Assembly: GCA_900540395.1 (NCBI GenBank)
Contig: UQFQ01000012.1
Location: forward strand, 1-45,896
Direction: 5' to 3'
DNA from: an uncultured Mollicutes bacterium
GTDB taxonomy: Bacteria; Bacillota_I; Bacilli_A; RFN20; CAG-826
Length of the DNA: 45,896 bases
Shown: positions 22,741 to 30,983 of the stretch, in pieces
How the letters are laid out: each line of letters opens with the position of its first letter
How positions within the stretch are numbered: position 1 is the stretch's first letter
Notes under the pieces: model-generated
Told to the model about the DNA's origin: nothing
The model's input: only the letters and a program-made list of their open reading frames with translations
The model's database searches: none
Program-made: the position numbers and the translations under genes

Positions 22741-24801
22741 ATGATCTATGAAGCAAAAAATATTAGGAACGTGGCTCTGTTTGGCCACCAAGGTAGTGGA
22801 AAGACCTCTTTGGTGGAATCACTTTATGCCGCAGTAAACAAAACAGAAAAGGGATCGATTGAAAAGGGTAACACTATAAGTGATTATCAAAAAGAAGAAA
22901 AAAAGAGACTTTCTTCTATCTCTACATCAATCGTTCCACTTTTTTATAATGATTATAAGATTAATTTACTTGACGTTCCTGGAAACGATGATTTCGTTGG
23001 TGAAGAAATTGCTGTTACTCACTCAGTAAAAGGAGCAATTTTGATGATTGATGCCTCAAGTGGTATTCAAGTTGGAACAATAAAAGCGTTCAAACTTTTA
23101 AAAAGAAGAGGCATCCCGTTCTTAATTTATGTTAATAAGATGGATAAAGGATACCCAAATTATGAAGAAATTTTAGAACAAATCGTCAAGACTTTTGGGA
23201 AAATGTGTATACCATTTACCTTACCATTAGGACACGCTGATCAATTTGATGGCTTTATTAACTGCGTTGAACTTAAAGCAAGAAAATATAATGGTAAAGA
23301 TTGTGTCGACGATGTAATTTATGAAGACAAAAAAGCCAAGGTTTTTGAACTTTATAATAGTATTTGTGAAGCAGTCGCTTTAACAGATGATGCCTTGCTT
23401 GATAAATTCTTCTCAGGCACACCTTTAACAAGCGAAGAAATTCATAAAGGTTTAAGAAAAGGCGTTTTAAATGCTGAAATCTATCCAATTATTTTTGGTA
23501 GTGCCATCAATAATATTGGTATAAATACATTAATACGTATGCTTATTGACTACTTACCTGCACCAGATGATTTGAAACCATATAGTGGAACAGATGATGC
23601 AGGAAAAGAAGTTACTAGAATGACAAAATCGGATGAGCCATTTAGTGGTTACGTTTTCAAAACATTAATTGACCAATATCTTGGGCAAATTAATTTCGTT
23701 AAAGTTGATAGTGGTATTCTTTCTGCCGGAGACGAAGTTTTTGTTCCAAATTTAAATAGAACAATTAAAATTTCGGGTTTAAATATTATTTCTGGTAATA
23801 ATTTAACAGCAGTCGATCAAGTTGGTGCTGGAGATATTTGTGCTATTACTAAATCAACTGAACTTGAAACTTCATTCACTCTTTGTGATAAAGACAACCA
23901 TATTAAATATAAAGAAACATCATTCCCAACCGCTGTTTTCTTTAAAGCCTTAATTACAAAAGATAAAAAAGATGATGAGAAATTATCTAATGCTTTAGCA
24001 AAAGTGGTTAAAGAAGATAAAACTCTTGAAGTTAAGAGAAATAATGAAACTAAACAACTTTTACTTGGTGGATTAAGTGAAACTCATATTAACTTTATTC
24101 TTTCCAAGATTAAATCTACTTATGGCGTTGAAGTTCAAACTGCAGATCAAAAGATTTGTTATCGTGAAACAATTACTAAAGAAGCTCACGGTAATGGCCG
24201 TTATATTAAACAAAGTGGTGGTAGCGGATTCTATGGTGTTGTTGAAATGAAATTTGAACCAAGCGAAAAGATTGAATTTGCTGAAGAAATTTTTGGTGGT
24301 GCTGTTCCTAAAAATTACTTCCCATCAATTGAAAAAGGCTTTTATGAAGCTTTAAATGAAGGTTTACTTGCAGGGTTCCCTGTTATTAACTGTAAAGCAA
24401 CTCTTCTTGATGGAAAATATCACCCAGTCGATTCAAATGAATTAGCATTTAAGATGGCAGCCATCTTAGCATTTAAAGATGCTTATATGAAAGCTGGACC
24501 AACTATTCTTGAACCAATCTTAACTGTTAATATTTATATTGATAATAAATATTTAGGTGATGTCTTAAATGATTTAAATTCACGTAGAGGAAGAATTCAA
24601 AACATTGTTGATAAAGAAAGTGAAACAACAATGGTTGAAGTTTTACTACCAGAAGCTGAAACTTTAGACTATGTTACAAAGTTAAAAGTTTTAACTCAAG
24701 GAAGCGGCTATTTCAATAGATCTTTCTATTCTTACGAAGAAGTGCCACATCAACTACGTGAAAAGGTAATTAAAGAAAACTCATTATTAAATAATAAATA
24801 A
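22741..24801 (+). CDS. EF-G-like translation factor GTPase (EF-G paralog)
   Basis: A 686-residue five-domain translational GTPase of the EF-G family. G1 is GHQGSGKT (residues 15-22), G3 DVPGNDDF (78-85) and G4 NKMD (132-135). The C-terminal EF-G domains IV and V are complete (SGGSGFYGVVEMKFEP, then SRRGRIQNI). The universally conserved catalytic His of G3 (DTPGH in EF-G) is replaced by Asn82, as happens in the uncharacterised EF-G-like branch of Firmicutes, where Tyr or other residues occur. It is therefore probably not the main elongation factor. It stands as a single gene under a cre-like operator with a strong ribosome binding site, so it may be tied to carbon status. Confidence 0.85.
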   Translation: MIYEAKNIRNVALFGHQGSGKTSLVESLYAAVNKTEKGSIEKGNTISDYQKEEKKRLSSISTSIVPLFYNDYKINLLDVPGNDDFVGEEIAVTHSVKGAILMIDASSGIQVGTIKAFKLLKRRGIPFLIYVNKMDKGYPNYEEILEQIVKTFGKMCIPFTLPLGHADQFDGFINCVELKARKYNGKDCVDDVIYEDKKAKVFELYNSICEAVALTDDALLDKFFSGTPLTSEEIHKGLRKGVLNAEIYPIIFGSAINNIGINTLIRMLIDYLPAPDDLKPYSGTDDAGKEVTRMTKSDEPFSGYVFKTLIDQYLGQINFVKVDSGILSAGDEVFVPNLNRTIKISGLNIISGNNLTAVDQVGAGDICAITKSTELETSFTLCDKDNHIKYKETSFPTAVFFKALITKDKKDDEKLSNALAKVVKEDKTLEVKRNNETKQLLLGGLSETHINFILSKIKSTYGVEVQTADQKICYRETITKEAHGNGRYIKQSGGSGFYGVVEMKFEPSEKIEFAEEIFGGAVPKNYFPSIEKGFYEALNEGLLAGFPVINCKATLLDGKYHPVDSNELAFKMAAILAFKDAYMKAGPTILEPILTVNIYIDNKYLGDVLNDLNSRRGRIQNIVDKESETTMVEVLLPEAETLDYVTKLKVLTQGSGYFNRSFYSYEEVPHQLREKVIKENSLLNNK

Positions 24802-24831
24802 TTAAGTTTTTGCGGTCTTTTTAAATTAATT

Positions 24832-24897
24832 AGGTATTTTCTTAAAACAATTATTTAGCAAAATATTGCTAAATATACATAGAAAATACCTTTTTAA
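24832..24897 (+). terminator. Nested-hairpin terminator of the EF-G-like gene
   Basis: The outer stem AGGTATTTTC (24832-24841) pairs with GAAAATACCT (24882-24891). Inside it, ATTTAGCAA (24853-24861) pairs with TTGCTAAAT (24866-24874). A T run follows. The -35 region of the dxs promoter overlaps the outer 3' arm. Confidence 0.7.
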
Positions 24898-24908
24898 TTG
24901 TCTATAAT
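24880..24908 (+). promoter_or_regulatory. Promoter giving a leaderless dxs mRNA
   Basis: TAGAAA (24880-24885), 17 nt, perfect TATAAT (24903-24908). The ATG at 24915 is 6 nt beyond the -10 box and there is no ribosome binding site. Confidence 0.65.
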
Positions 24909-24914
24909 TTAGAC

Positions 24915-26672
24915 ATGACTAGACGTTTTAATTTGGATGAAAATTTTGATTTTAAAATAATTCCAAACCTTAATAAAAAAGAATTAAATTTACTTTCTAA
25001 TGATATCAAAAATTTGATTATTGATCAGTGTTCAAAGTTTGGTGGTCATTTATCAAGTAATCTTGGAATTACCAATTTAACAATTGCGCTTTTTAGATCT
25101 TTTGATTTTACAAAAGATAAGATTATTTTTGATATTGGACATAATTCATATCCATATAAAATATTAACTGGAAGACCTTTAACTAATTTAAGACAATCCG
25201 ATGGCATTGATGGTTTCCAAAAAATTAATGAATCAAAATACGATGTTTATGATGCTGGGCATTCTTCAACAAGTTTAAGTGCGGCTTTAGGTTTTGCTAA
25301 AGTTCGTGATTTAGAACATGAAAAATATAATGTAATTGCGCTTGTTGGGGATGGTGGTATTGCTAATGGACTTTGCTTTGAAGCTTTAAATAATTTAGTT
25401 ATCGCAAATACAAAAATCATTATTATTTTAAATGATAATGAAATGTCTATATCACCAACTACAGGTGGATTAAGCGCCATTTTAAAAGGCATCAGAAGAA
25501 ACCCTTTAGTAAAAATCATTTTTAAAGACGCTAACTTTGAATATTTAGGACCAGTCGATGGTGATGATTTTGATCAACTTAAGAAAGTTTTTGATAAAGC
25601 TAAAGCCAGTAAAAGAAGTGTACTATTACACGTAAAGACATCAAAAGGTGAAGGATATAAATATGCTGAAGAAGATCATACTGGCGAATATCATTTTGTT
25701 AACCCTTTTGATAAAGATACTGGAAAGCAAAAAATTGATTTAGGGAAAAATGTAATATCTTTTTCAAAAGTTTTTGCTGATTTGGTTGAAGAAGATATGA
25801 AAAATGACGAAAAAACTATCGCTATATGTCCTTCAACAACTGTTGGCGCAAAACTATCCTATTTATTTAATGAATTTAAGGATCGAACTTTTGACGTTGG
25901 TATTAGTGAAGAACATGCCGCAATTTTTGCAAATGCATTTGGTGTAAATGGCTATCATACATATTTATTTATGTATTCAACTTTTCTTCAAAGAGCTTAT
26001 GATGAGGTTCTCCATGATATAGCTAGGAATAATCGCCATGTAACACTATTAATTGATCGCTGTGGTTTGATTGGACATGATGGAGAAACCCATCAAGGGA
26101 TTTATGATGATGGATTCTTCTATTCAATTCCTAATTTTACTTTAGCGATGCCAAAAGATGAAAATGATGCTAAGCGTCTTTTTGAATATGCAAAACATTA
26201 TCGACATCCAATGGCCATTAGATATACACCAGCTTATAAAAATTATGATGAAGTAATTTCAATTAATGAAGCACCATTAACTAATAATTTTGAAATTCTT
26301 CAAAATGGTAAAACTAAGAAGCTTGCTTTAATTAGTATGGGCCCTCATCTATTAAGCCTTGTTTCAAAATTAAAGAATGAAGATGTAACAATTTTTAATG
26401 CGTTATTTTTAAAAGGGTATGATGAAAGTAGTGTTAAGAAACTTTTAGAGTTTGATTATGTTTATATTTATGATCCATATGGAGTTGAAAGTGGTTTTAC
26501 TTCTAATCTTACATTAGATCTTGTTAAGCATAATTATACTGGAAAAATTTATACTAAAGCGATTCCTTTAAAATTCATAAATAAAGGTAATATTTTAGAA
26601 CAAGAAATTTTGCTTAATGTTGATGTTGAATCAGTAGTTAATGATATTATAAAGATTAATCATGAAAGTTGA
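24915..26672 (+). CDS. dxs: 1-deoxy-D-xylulose-5-phosphate synthase
   Basis: Condenses pyruvate and glyceraldehyde-3-phosphate to DXP, the first step of the MEP isoprenoid pathway; thiamine diphosphate dependent, cytoplasmic. The TPP-binding motif runs from GDGGIANG (residue 145 on) to NDN (173-175). The substrate-contacting His is in GGHLSSNLG (H45). DVGISEEHAA supplies the Glu of the pyrimidine domain, and STFLQRAYDEVLHD and GETHQGIYD are typical. At 585 residues it is shorter than the usual about 620. It heads the dxs-ispH-uppS operon, and its end overlaps ispH by 11 nt. Confidence 0.95.
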   Translation: MTRRFNLDENFDFKIIPNLNKKELNLLSNDIKNLIIDQCSKFGGHLSSNLGITNLTIALFRSFDFTKDKIIFDIGHNSYPYKILTGRPLTNLRQSDGIDGFQKINESKYDVYDAGHSSTSLSAALGFAKVRDLEHEKYNVIALVGDGGIANGLCFEALNNLVIANTKIIIILNDNEMSISPTTGGLSAILKGIRRNPLVKIIFKDANFEYLGPVDGDDFDQLKKVFDKAKASKRSVLLHVKTSKGEGYKYAEEDHTGEYHFVNPFDKDTGKQKIDLGKNVISFSKVFADLVEEDMKNDEKTIAICPSTTVGAKLSYLFNEFKDRTFDVGISEEHAAIFANAFGVNGYHTYLFMYSTFLQRAYDEVLHDIARNNRHVTLLIDRCGLIGHDGETHQGIYDDGFFYSIPNFTLAMPKDENDAKRLFEYAKHYRHPMAIRYTPAYKNYDEVISINEAPLTNNFEILQNGKTKKLALISMGPHLLSLVSKLKNEDVTIFNALFLKGYDESSVKKLLEFDYVYIYDPYGVESGFTSNLTLDLVKHNYTGKIYTKAIPLKFINKGNILEQEILLNVDVESVVNDIIKINHES

Positions 26673-27531
26673 TATTATTGAACCATCAAGTTATTGCTTT
26701 GGAGTAAAAAGAGCAATTGATTTAGTTACAAAAATTTGTGATGAAAATAGAGAGCAAAATATTTATCTTTTTGGCGAATTAATACACAATAAGGAAGCAA
26801 TGCAACCTCTAATCAATAGAGGAGTAAAAGTCATAGATTTTACAAAAAACACTGCAGAAAGTCTATTAAATCAATTTAATAAGAATGATATTGTAGTTTT
26901 TAGCGCTCATGGGCATTCAAAAAAGTATGAAGAAATATTACTGAAAAATGGCGTTAAATTTTATGATGCTACTTGTCCAATTGTTAATTTAAATCTTCAA
27001 AGAATTAAAGACAGCAAAGATGAAATTATCTTTGTTGGGAAAAATGGACATCCAGAAACCATGGCTTCACTAGATGCAAGAGATAATGTTCATCTATACG
27101 ACATCAATAATGAGTTTGATTATTCGGTTATTAGAAGTGATTCGGTTTTTGTAACAAATCAAACCACACTCTCTTTCATTGAACTTGAAAACATTTTTAA
27201 AGATATAAAAAAACATATTCCAAGTGCTAAATTTAGTGATGAAATATGCAACGCTAGTCGAGTTAGACAAGAAAAAGTTTCCTCATTAGATTCTAAATAT
27301 GATTTAGTTTTAATTATTGGAGACAAAACAAGTTCTAATACCACAAAATTATTTGATATCTCTTCTAAAAACGATAGTCATGCAACTTATTTTGTTTCTA
27401 ATCTTGATGAAGTGAAAAAAACTGATTTATCCAAATATCATTATTGTGCTATTTTTAGTGGGACTAGTTGCCCAAAATCACTTATTAATACGATTAAAGA
27501 ATACCTGGAGGTTACTTATGGGAAAATTTGA
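26662..27531 (+). CDS. ispH: 4-hydroxy-3-methylbut-2-enyl diphosphate reductase
   Basis: Last step of the MEP pathway: reduces HMBPP to IPP and DMAPP using an oxygen-sensitive 4Fe-4S cluster. All three cluster cysteines are present: C12 in SSYCFGVKRA, C105 in ATCPIV and C196 in ICNASRVRQ. The substrate residues H42 (GELIHN), H83 (AHGHS) and H130/E132 (GHPET) are also present. The 289-residue length is normal. The start overlaps the end of dxs and its own end overlaps uppS, so the three are translationally linked. Confidence 0.95.
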   Translation: MKVDIIEPSSYCFGVKRAIDLVTKICDENREQNIYLFGELIHNKEAMQPLINRGVKVIDFTKNTAESLLNQFNKNDIVVFSAHGHSKKYEEILLKNGVKFYDATCPIVNLNLQRIKDSKDEIIFVGKNGHPETMASLDARDNVHLYDINNEFDYSVIRSDSVFVTNQTTLSFIELENIFKDIKKHIPSAKFSDEICNASRVRQEKVSSLDSKYDLVLIIGDKTSSNTTKLFDISSKNDSHATYFVSNLDEVKKTDLSKYHYCAIFSGTSCPKSLINTIKEYLEVTYGKI

Positions 27532-28240
27532 ACTTAAAAAGCCAATTAATCATATTGCTTTTATTATGGATGGCAATGGGAGATGGGCAAAAAGAAGACT
27601 TATGCCAAGAACATATGGACATAAAGTGGCATGCAAAAGAATTATTGAAATTGTTCGTTTTCTAAGAGAGATTAATGTTCGAGTTGTTTCTTTATATGCT
27701 TTTTCTACTGAAAACTGGAATCGTCCAAAAGATGAGATTACAAAACTTTTTGAATATTTAGATAATTTCTTCAATGAATATATTAATGAATTTGTGGAAA
27801 ACAAATGTCGCATTCAAGTTTCTGGTGATATTTCAAAATTACCTGAAAATACACAAAAAACCATACAAAAAGCCATCGAAATTACAAAAGATTATACAGA
27901 TTATGTTTTCAATATCTGCTTAAATTATGGTGGGAGACAAGAGATTGTTCGTGGAGTAAAACTTGCTTTAAAAGACATTCAAGACGGGAAAATCAAAGTT
28001 GATGATTTAAATATTGATACTTTTAAAAATTACTTGTATACACACGACCTTCCTGAAATCGATTTAATGATTAGAACAAGTGGAGAAGAAAGAATTTCGA
28101 ATTTTCTTTTATATCAACTAGCTTATAGTGAATTTATTTTTACAAATACTTGTTGGCCAGATTTTACACCTGATAAATTAATTGAATGTTTAAAAGAATA
28201 TGAGAAAAGAGATCGCCGATTTGGAGCGATTAAAGAATAG
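27518..28240 (+). CDS. uppS: Undecaprenyl diphosphate synthase
   Basis: A cis-prenyltransferase that extends farnesyl diphosphate with IPP to the C55 lipid carrier of cell wall synthesis. The 240-residue protein begins MGKFELKK with CTGGAGGT just upstream; a longer frame open from 27446 has no such site. IAFIMDGNGRWAKRR carries the catalytic Asp18, and RTSGEERISNFLLYQLAYSEF and the W-P-D-F end are classic. Following dxs and ispH directly, it completes a route from central metabolites to the wall lipid carrier. It implies a peptidoglycan or other wall polymer, unlike true mollicutes. No cdsA follows. Confidence 0.95.
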   Translation: MGKFELKKPINHIAFIMDGNGRWAKRRLMPRTYGHKVACKRIIEIVRFLREINVRVVSLYAFSTENWNRPKDEITKLFEYLDNFFNEYINEFVENKCRIQVSGDISKLPENTQKTIQKAIEITKDYTDYVFNICLNYGGRQEIVRGVKLALKDIQDGKIKVDDLNIDTFKNYLYTHDLPEIDLMIRTSGEERISNFLLYQLAYSEFIFTNTCWPDFTPDKLIECLKEYEKRDRRFGAIKE

Positions 28241-28342
28241 AATTATTTTTTATTAATTTTAAACTTCTCAAGGATTAGTTAATTAACTTTAGTAAAGAAA
28301 TAAAACCTAATATATAAAGGATTTATGTTTTTTAAATAATTT

Positions 28343-28370
28343 TTGACATTTTTTTCACTATTTTTATAAG
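28343..28370 (+). promoter_or_regulatory. Promoter of the rimP-nusA-infB operon
   Basis: A consensus TTGACA (28343-28348), 16 nt, TATAAG (28365-28370). It predicts an RNA leader of about 105 nt before rimP, much longer than elsewhere in the window. A second TTGACT lies at 28377-28382 but lacks a good -10. Confidence 0.65.
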
Positions 28371-28413
28371 ATAAACTTGACTTTTATGGTCAAAATCTAT
28401 TAAATTTTAACCA

Positions 28414-28461
28414 GATAAGCAATTATCTTCGTAGAGTACCTGTGGGTATTCTTATTTTTTT
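28414..28461 (+). promoter_or_regulatory. Candidate attenuator in the rimP-nusA leader
   Basis: A small hairpin GATAAGCAATTATC (28414-28427) is followed by a second stem, GAGTACC (28434-28440) with GGTATTC (28445-28451), running into TTATTTTTTTT (28452-28461). The second looks like an intrinsic terminator lying before the first gene, so readthrough may be regulated. NusA is known to favour hairpin termination, making autoregulation plausible; that is inference. Confidence 0.45.
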
Positions 28462-28482
28462 AAAAGGGGTAATTAAGTATTG

Positions 28483-28938
28483 ATGGAAGAAATTAACCGT
28501 GTTGAAGAAGGACTTAGCGAAAAACTTAAAGAAATAGGCTATGAGCTTTATTCATTTAAGTTTATTCCAAAGACTCGAATGCTAGAAATTGTCGTTGATC
28601 GAGATGAAGAAATTAATCTAGATGATATAACTAATGTTTCAGAAGCAATAAGTAGTTATTTAGATGAACAAGATTTTACAGATAATCCTTATACATTAGA
28701 CGTTTCTTCTCTTGGTGTTGAAAAGCCTATCAAGTTAGAAAGACTTGATAAGTATGTTGGAAAATATATCAACATTCACTTATCCCATCCCTACCAAGGA
28801 GAAAATATATTAGAAGGTAATTTAGATTATTGTGATAATGAAAAAGTAGTCTTGTCTTATAAAAGCAAGACAAAGGTAGTTAAATGCGAAATTAATCGAG
28901 CCACAATTGATAAAGCTCGTTTAGCAATAAAGTTTTAA
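28483..28938 (+). CDS. rimP: Ribosome maturation factor RimP
   Basis: A 151-residue factor needed for 30S subunit maturation. The two-domain pattern is recognisable: YELYSFKFIPKTRMLEIVVDRD, then DDITNVSEAISSYLDEQDF, and YTLDVSSLGVEKPIK (family LEVSSPGxxRPL). The ATG at 28483 is preferred over the TTG one codon earlier. AAAAGGGG lies about 13 nt upstream, rather distant. It is the first gene of the operon and lies 21 nt before nusA, the usual Firmicutes order. Confidence 0.92.
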   Translation: MEEINRVEEGLSEKLKEIGYELYSFKFIPKTRMLEIVVDRDEEINLDDITNVSEAISSYLDEQDFTDNPYTLDVSSLGVEKPIKLERLDKYVGKYINIHLSHPYQGENILEGNLDYCDNEKVVLSYKSKTKVVKCEINRATIDKARLAIKF

Positions 28939-28959
28939 AAAAGGACATGAGGTAAATTT

Positions 28960-30708
28960 ATGAATAAAAAGAAATTTCTTGAAACTTTTGAAGATATGAA
29001 TAGAGCTAAAGGTGTTGACCAAGAGACTCTCCTTGATGCTTTAAAAGAAAGTTTTAGATTAACATTTGCAAAAAAGATCGAAGATGAATATAAAGTTGAT
29101 AAAAAGCCTGTTAGAGTAAATCAACCTGTTAACAAGGAAAAAACAATTGTAAAGCTTCCTGACGCTTTAGTTAGAGTCGATATTGATGTTAAAAAAGCTA
29201 AAATTGATTGTTTTAGACAATGGCTTGTTGTTAATGATGATGATGTTAACGATGATTACATTGAAATTGGATTAACCGAAGCTCAAGAAAAGAATCCTAA
29301 ACTTGCTTTAGGTGATTATTATGAAGAAGAATTATCATTAGATACTTTAAAAGATAAGGATATTTCTCGTTTTAAATCTTGTTTCACACAAAAAATTAAT
29401 AAAGCTGAAAAAGACGCTTTACTTGCTACATTTGCTAACAAGATTGGAACAATTGTAACTGGTACCGTTGAAAAATGCGACGCACATTCAGTTATTGTTG
29501 AACTTGGAAGAACAACAGCAACTTTATTCCAAAAAGATTTAATTGGTGATGAAAAATTCAATCAAGGTGACTCAATTAAAGTCTACGTTGAAGGAATTGG
29601 AAAAGATGATAAAAAGGGTTCACTTGTTAAGATTTCTAGAAGTTGTAATGGATATTTAAGATGTTTATTTGAAAACGAAATCCATGAAATTTATGATGGA
29701 ACTGTCGTAATTAAATATGTTGAAAGAATGCCAGGAAGAAGAGCAAAAGTTTGTGTTTATTCTAATGATCCAAACGTTGATCCAAGTGGAGCATGTATTG
29801 GTCAAAATGGTACAAGAATTCAAAACATTGTTTCTCAACTTGGTAATGCTAAAGAAAGTAAAGAAAAAATTGATGTTGTAACTTGGAACCCAAATCTTGG
29901 TTTATTCGTCAGTGAACTTTTAAGACCTGGTAAGGTTTTAGGAATGAATATAGATGAAGAAAAGAAAGAAATTCTTGTTGTTACTGATGATGAATCTTTA
30001 AATCTTGCAATTGGTTTTAAAGGAACAAACGTTGTCCTTGCTAGAAAAATCACTGGTTACTCCATTAAAGTAATCGATGAAACAAAAGCTTCTGAAGAAG
30101 GTATCGAATACAAAAAACTTGATGAATATGTTGTTGAAGCTAAAGAAGAAGAAAGAAAGAGATTTAGAGAAAAACAACAAGAAGCTATCAAGTCAAGAGG
30201 CGAAACAGTTCACGAAGAAGAACCAACTGAAGACTTATTTGTCAAAGAAGGTGACGATGAAGAAGAAGTTGAAGCAAGTGTTGAATCAACTCCAATTGTC
30301 GAAGAAACTCCAGTTGTTCCAGAAGAGAAAACTGAAGAAAAAGTTGAGAATGACGAGGTTATTGCTGAAGAAGAGCCTGTTGTTGAAACTAAAAAGGTTA
30401 AAGAAGAAGAACCAGTTGAATTTAAAGAAGTTAAAACTACAACCACTCTTGAATCTTTAGAAAGATCTCTTGAAGAAGAAAAGAAAGAAAAATCTTCTAG
30501 CAAGAAAACTTTCAAGAAAAAGAAGAAAGAAGTTAAGAAAGACAACGAGGATGATGAAGAAAAAGAAGATAAGAAAGTCATCCAAAAAATGGACATCTAT
30601 ACTGATGAAGAACTCGAAGCTTTTGAAAACGAAGATAGCGATGAAGACTTCGAAGATGAAGAAGATTATTCAGAATACGATGATGACGATTACTACGAGG
30701 ATAGATAA
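28960..30708 (+). CDS. nusA: Transcription factor NusA with long charged C-terminal tail
   Basis: Binds RNA polymerase and nascent RNA to control pausing, termination and antitermination. Domains are the N-terminal polymerase-binding region (about residues 1-155, with a Lys-rich insertion near 46-62), S1 (161-227), KH1 (about 270-320, with DPSGACIGQNGTRIQNI) and KH2 (about 335-372, with LNLAIGFKGTNVVLARKITG). Residues from about 394 to 582 form a highly charged tail that is first Glu/Val/Pro-rich, then Lys-rich, then Asp/Glu-rich. Typical Firmicutes NusA ends near 350-400 residues, so the tail is unusual. The stop overlaps the start of ylxR. Confidence 0.93.
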   Translation: MNKKKFLETFEDMNRAKGVDQETLLDALKESFRLTFAKKIEDEYKVDKKPVRVNQPVNKEKTIVKLPDALVRVDIDVKKAKIDCFRQWLVVNDDDVNDDYIEIGLTEAQEKNPKLALGDYYEEELSLDTLKDKDISRFKSCFTQKINKAEKDALLATFANKIGTIVTGTVEKCDAHSVIVELGRTTATLFQKDLIGDEKFNQGDSIKVYVEGIGKDDKKGSLVKISRSCNGYLRCLFENEIHEIYDGTVVIKYVERMPGRRAKVCVYSNDPNVDPSGACIGQNGTRIQNIVSQLGNAKESKEKIDVVTWNPNLGLFVSELLRPGKVLGMNIDEEKKEILVVTDDESLNLAIGFKGTNVVLARKITGYSIKVIDETKASEEGIEYKKLDEYVVEAKEEERKRFREKQQEAIKSRGETVHEEEPTEDLFVKEGDDEEEVEASVESTPIVEETPVVPEEKTEEKVENDEVIAEEEPVVETKKVKEEEPVEFKEVKTTTTLESLERSLEEEKKEKSSSKKTFKKKKKEVKKDNEDDEEKEDKKVIQKMDIYTDEELEAFENEDSDEDFEDEEDYSEYDDDDYYEDR

Positions 30709-30968
30709 TGAAGAAAAAGCCTACTAGAAAATGTTTAGCAACTAATGAGATCTTTAATAAAGAAGATCTCTTTAGAGTTGTTAAATCACCTAGTGGTGAT
30801 GTTTCTTTAGATATGACTGGAAAAGCTAATGGTAGAGGAGCTTATATTTCTAAATCAATAGAAGCAATAGAAAAAGCAAGAAAAAGTAAATGCTTAGATA
30901 GAGCACTTGAAGTTAGTGTTCCTAATGAAATCTATGATCGTATGATTTTGTTTTTAAGTATGAAGTAA
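30708..30968 (+). CDS. ylxR: YlxR-family RNA-binding protein
   Basis: An 86-residue basic protein of the YlxR (DUF448) family found between nusA and infB. The family pattern is clear: RKCLATNEIF, FRVVKSPSGDVSLDMTGKANGRGAYI. Members bind RNA; YlxR has been linked to RNase P in Bacillus. Its ATG overlaps the nusA stop (ATAATG), so it is coupled. The L7Ae-like ylxQ often found next is absent: infB follows after 15 nt with an AAAGGAGGG site. Confidence 0.9.
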   Translation: MKKKPTRKCLATNEIFNKEDLFRVVKSPSGDVSLDMTGKANGRGAYISKSIEAIEKARKSKCLDRALEVSVPNEIYDRMILFLSMK

Positions 30969-30983
30969 AAAAGGAGGGATTCA

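Noticed and set aside
24915..26672. Loss of a conserved His in Dxs (THQG in place of THHG)
   Set aside because: To my knowledge THQG occurs in other Firmicutes Dxs proteins, so I do not treat it as a defect.
27446..27517. Upstream extension of uppS
   Set aside because: The ATG at 27518 has GGAGGT and gives the normal UppS N-terminus; the extension overlaps ispH coding sequence.
28480..28482. TTG start for rimP
   Set aside because: The ATG directly following is in frame and more usual; the difference is one residue.
30077..30596. Long open frames on both strands inside the nusA tail (also 4726-4989 minus and 7201-7431 minus in the linker genes)
   Set aside because: They are by-products of Glu/Lys/Val-rich codon runs. 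Their translations are low complexity and they have no ribosome binding sites.
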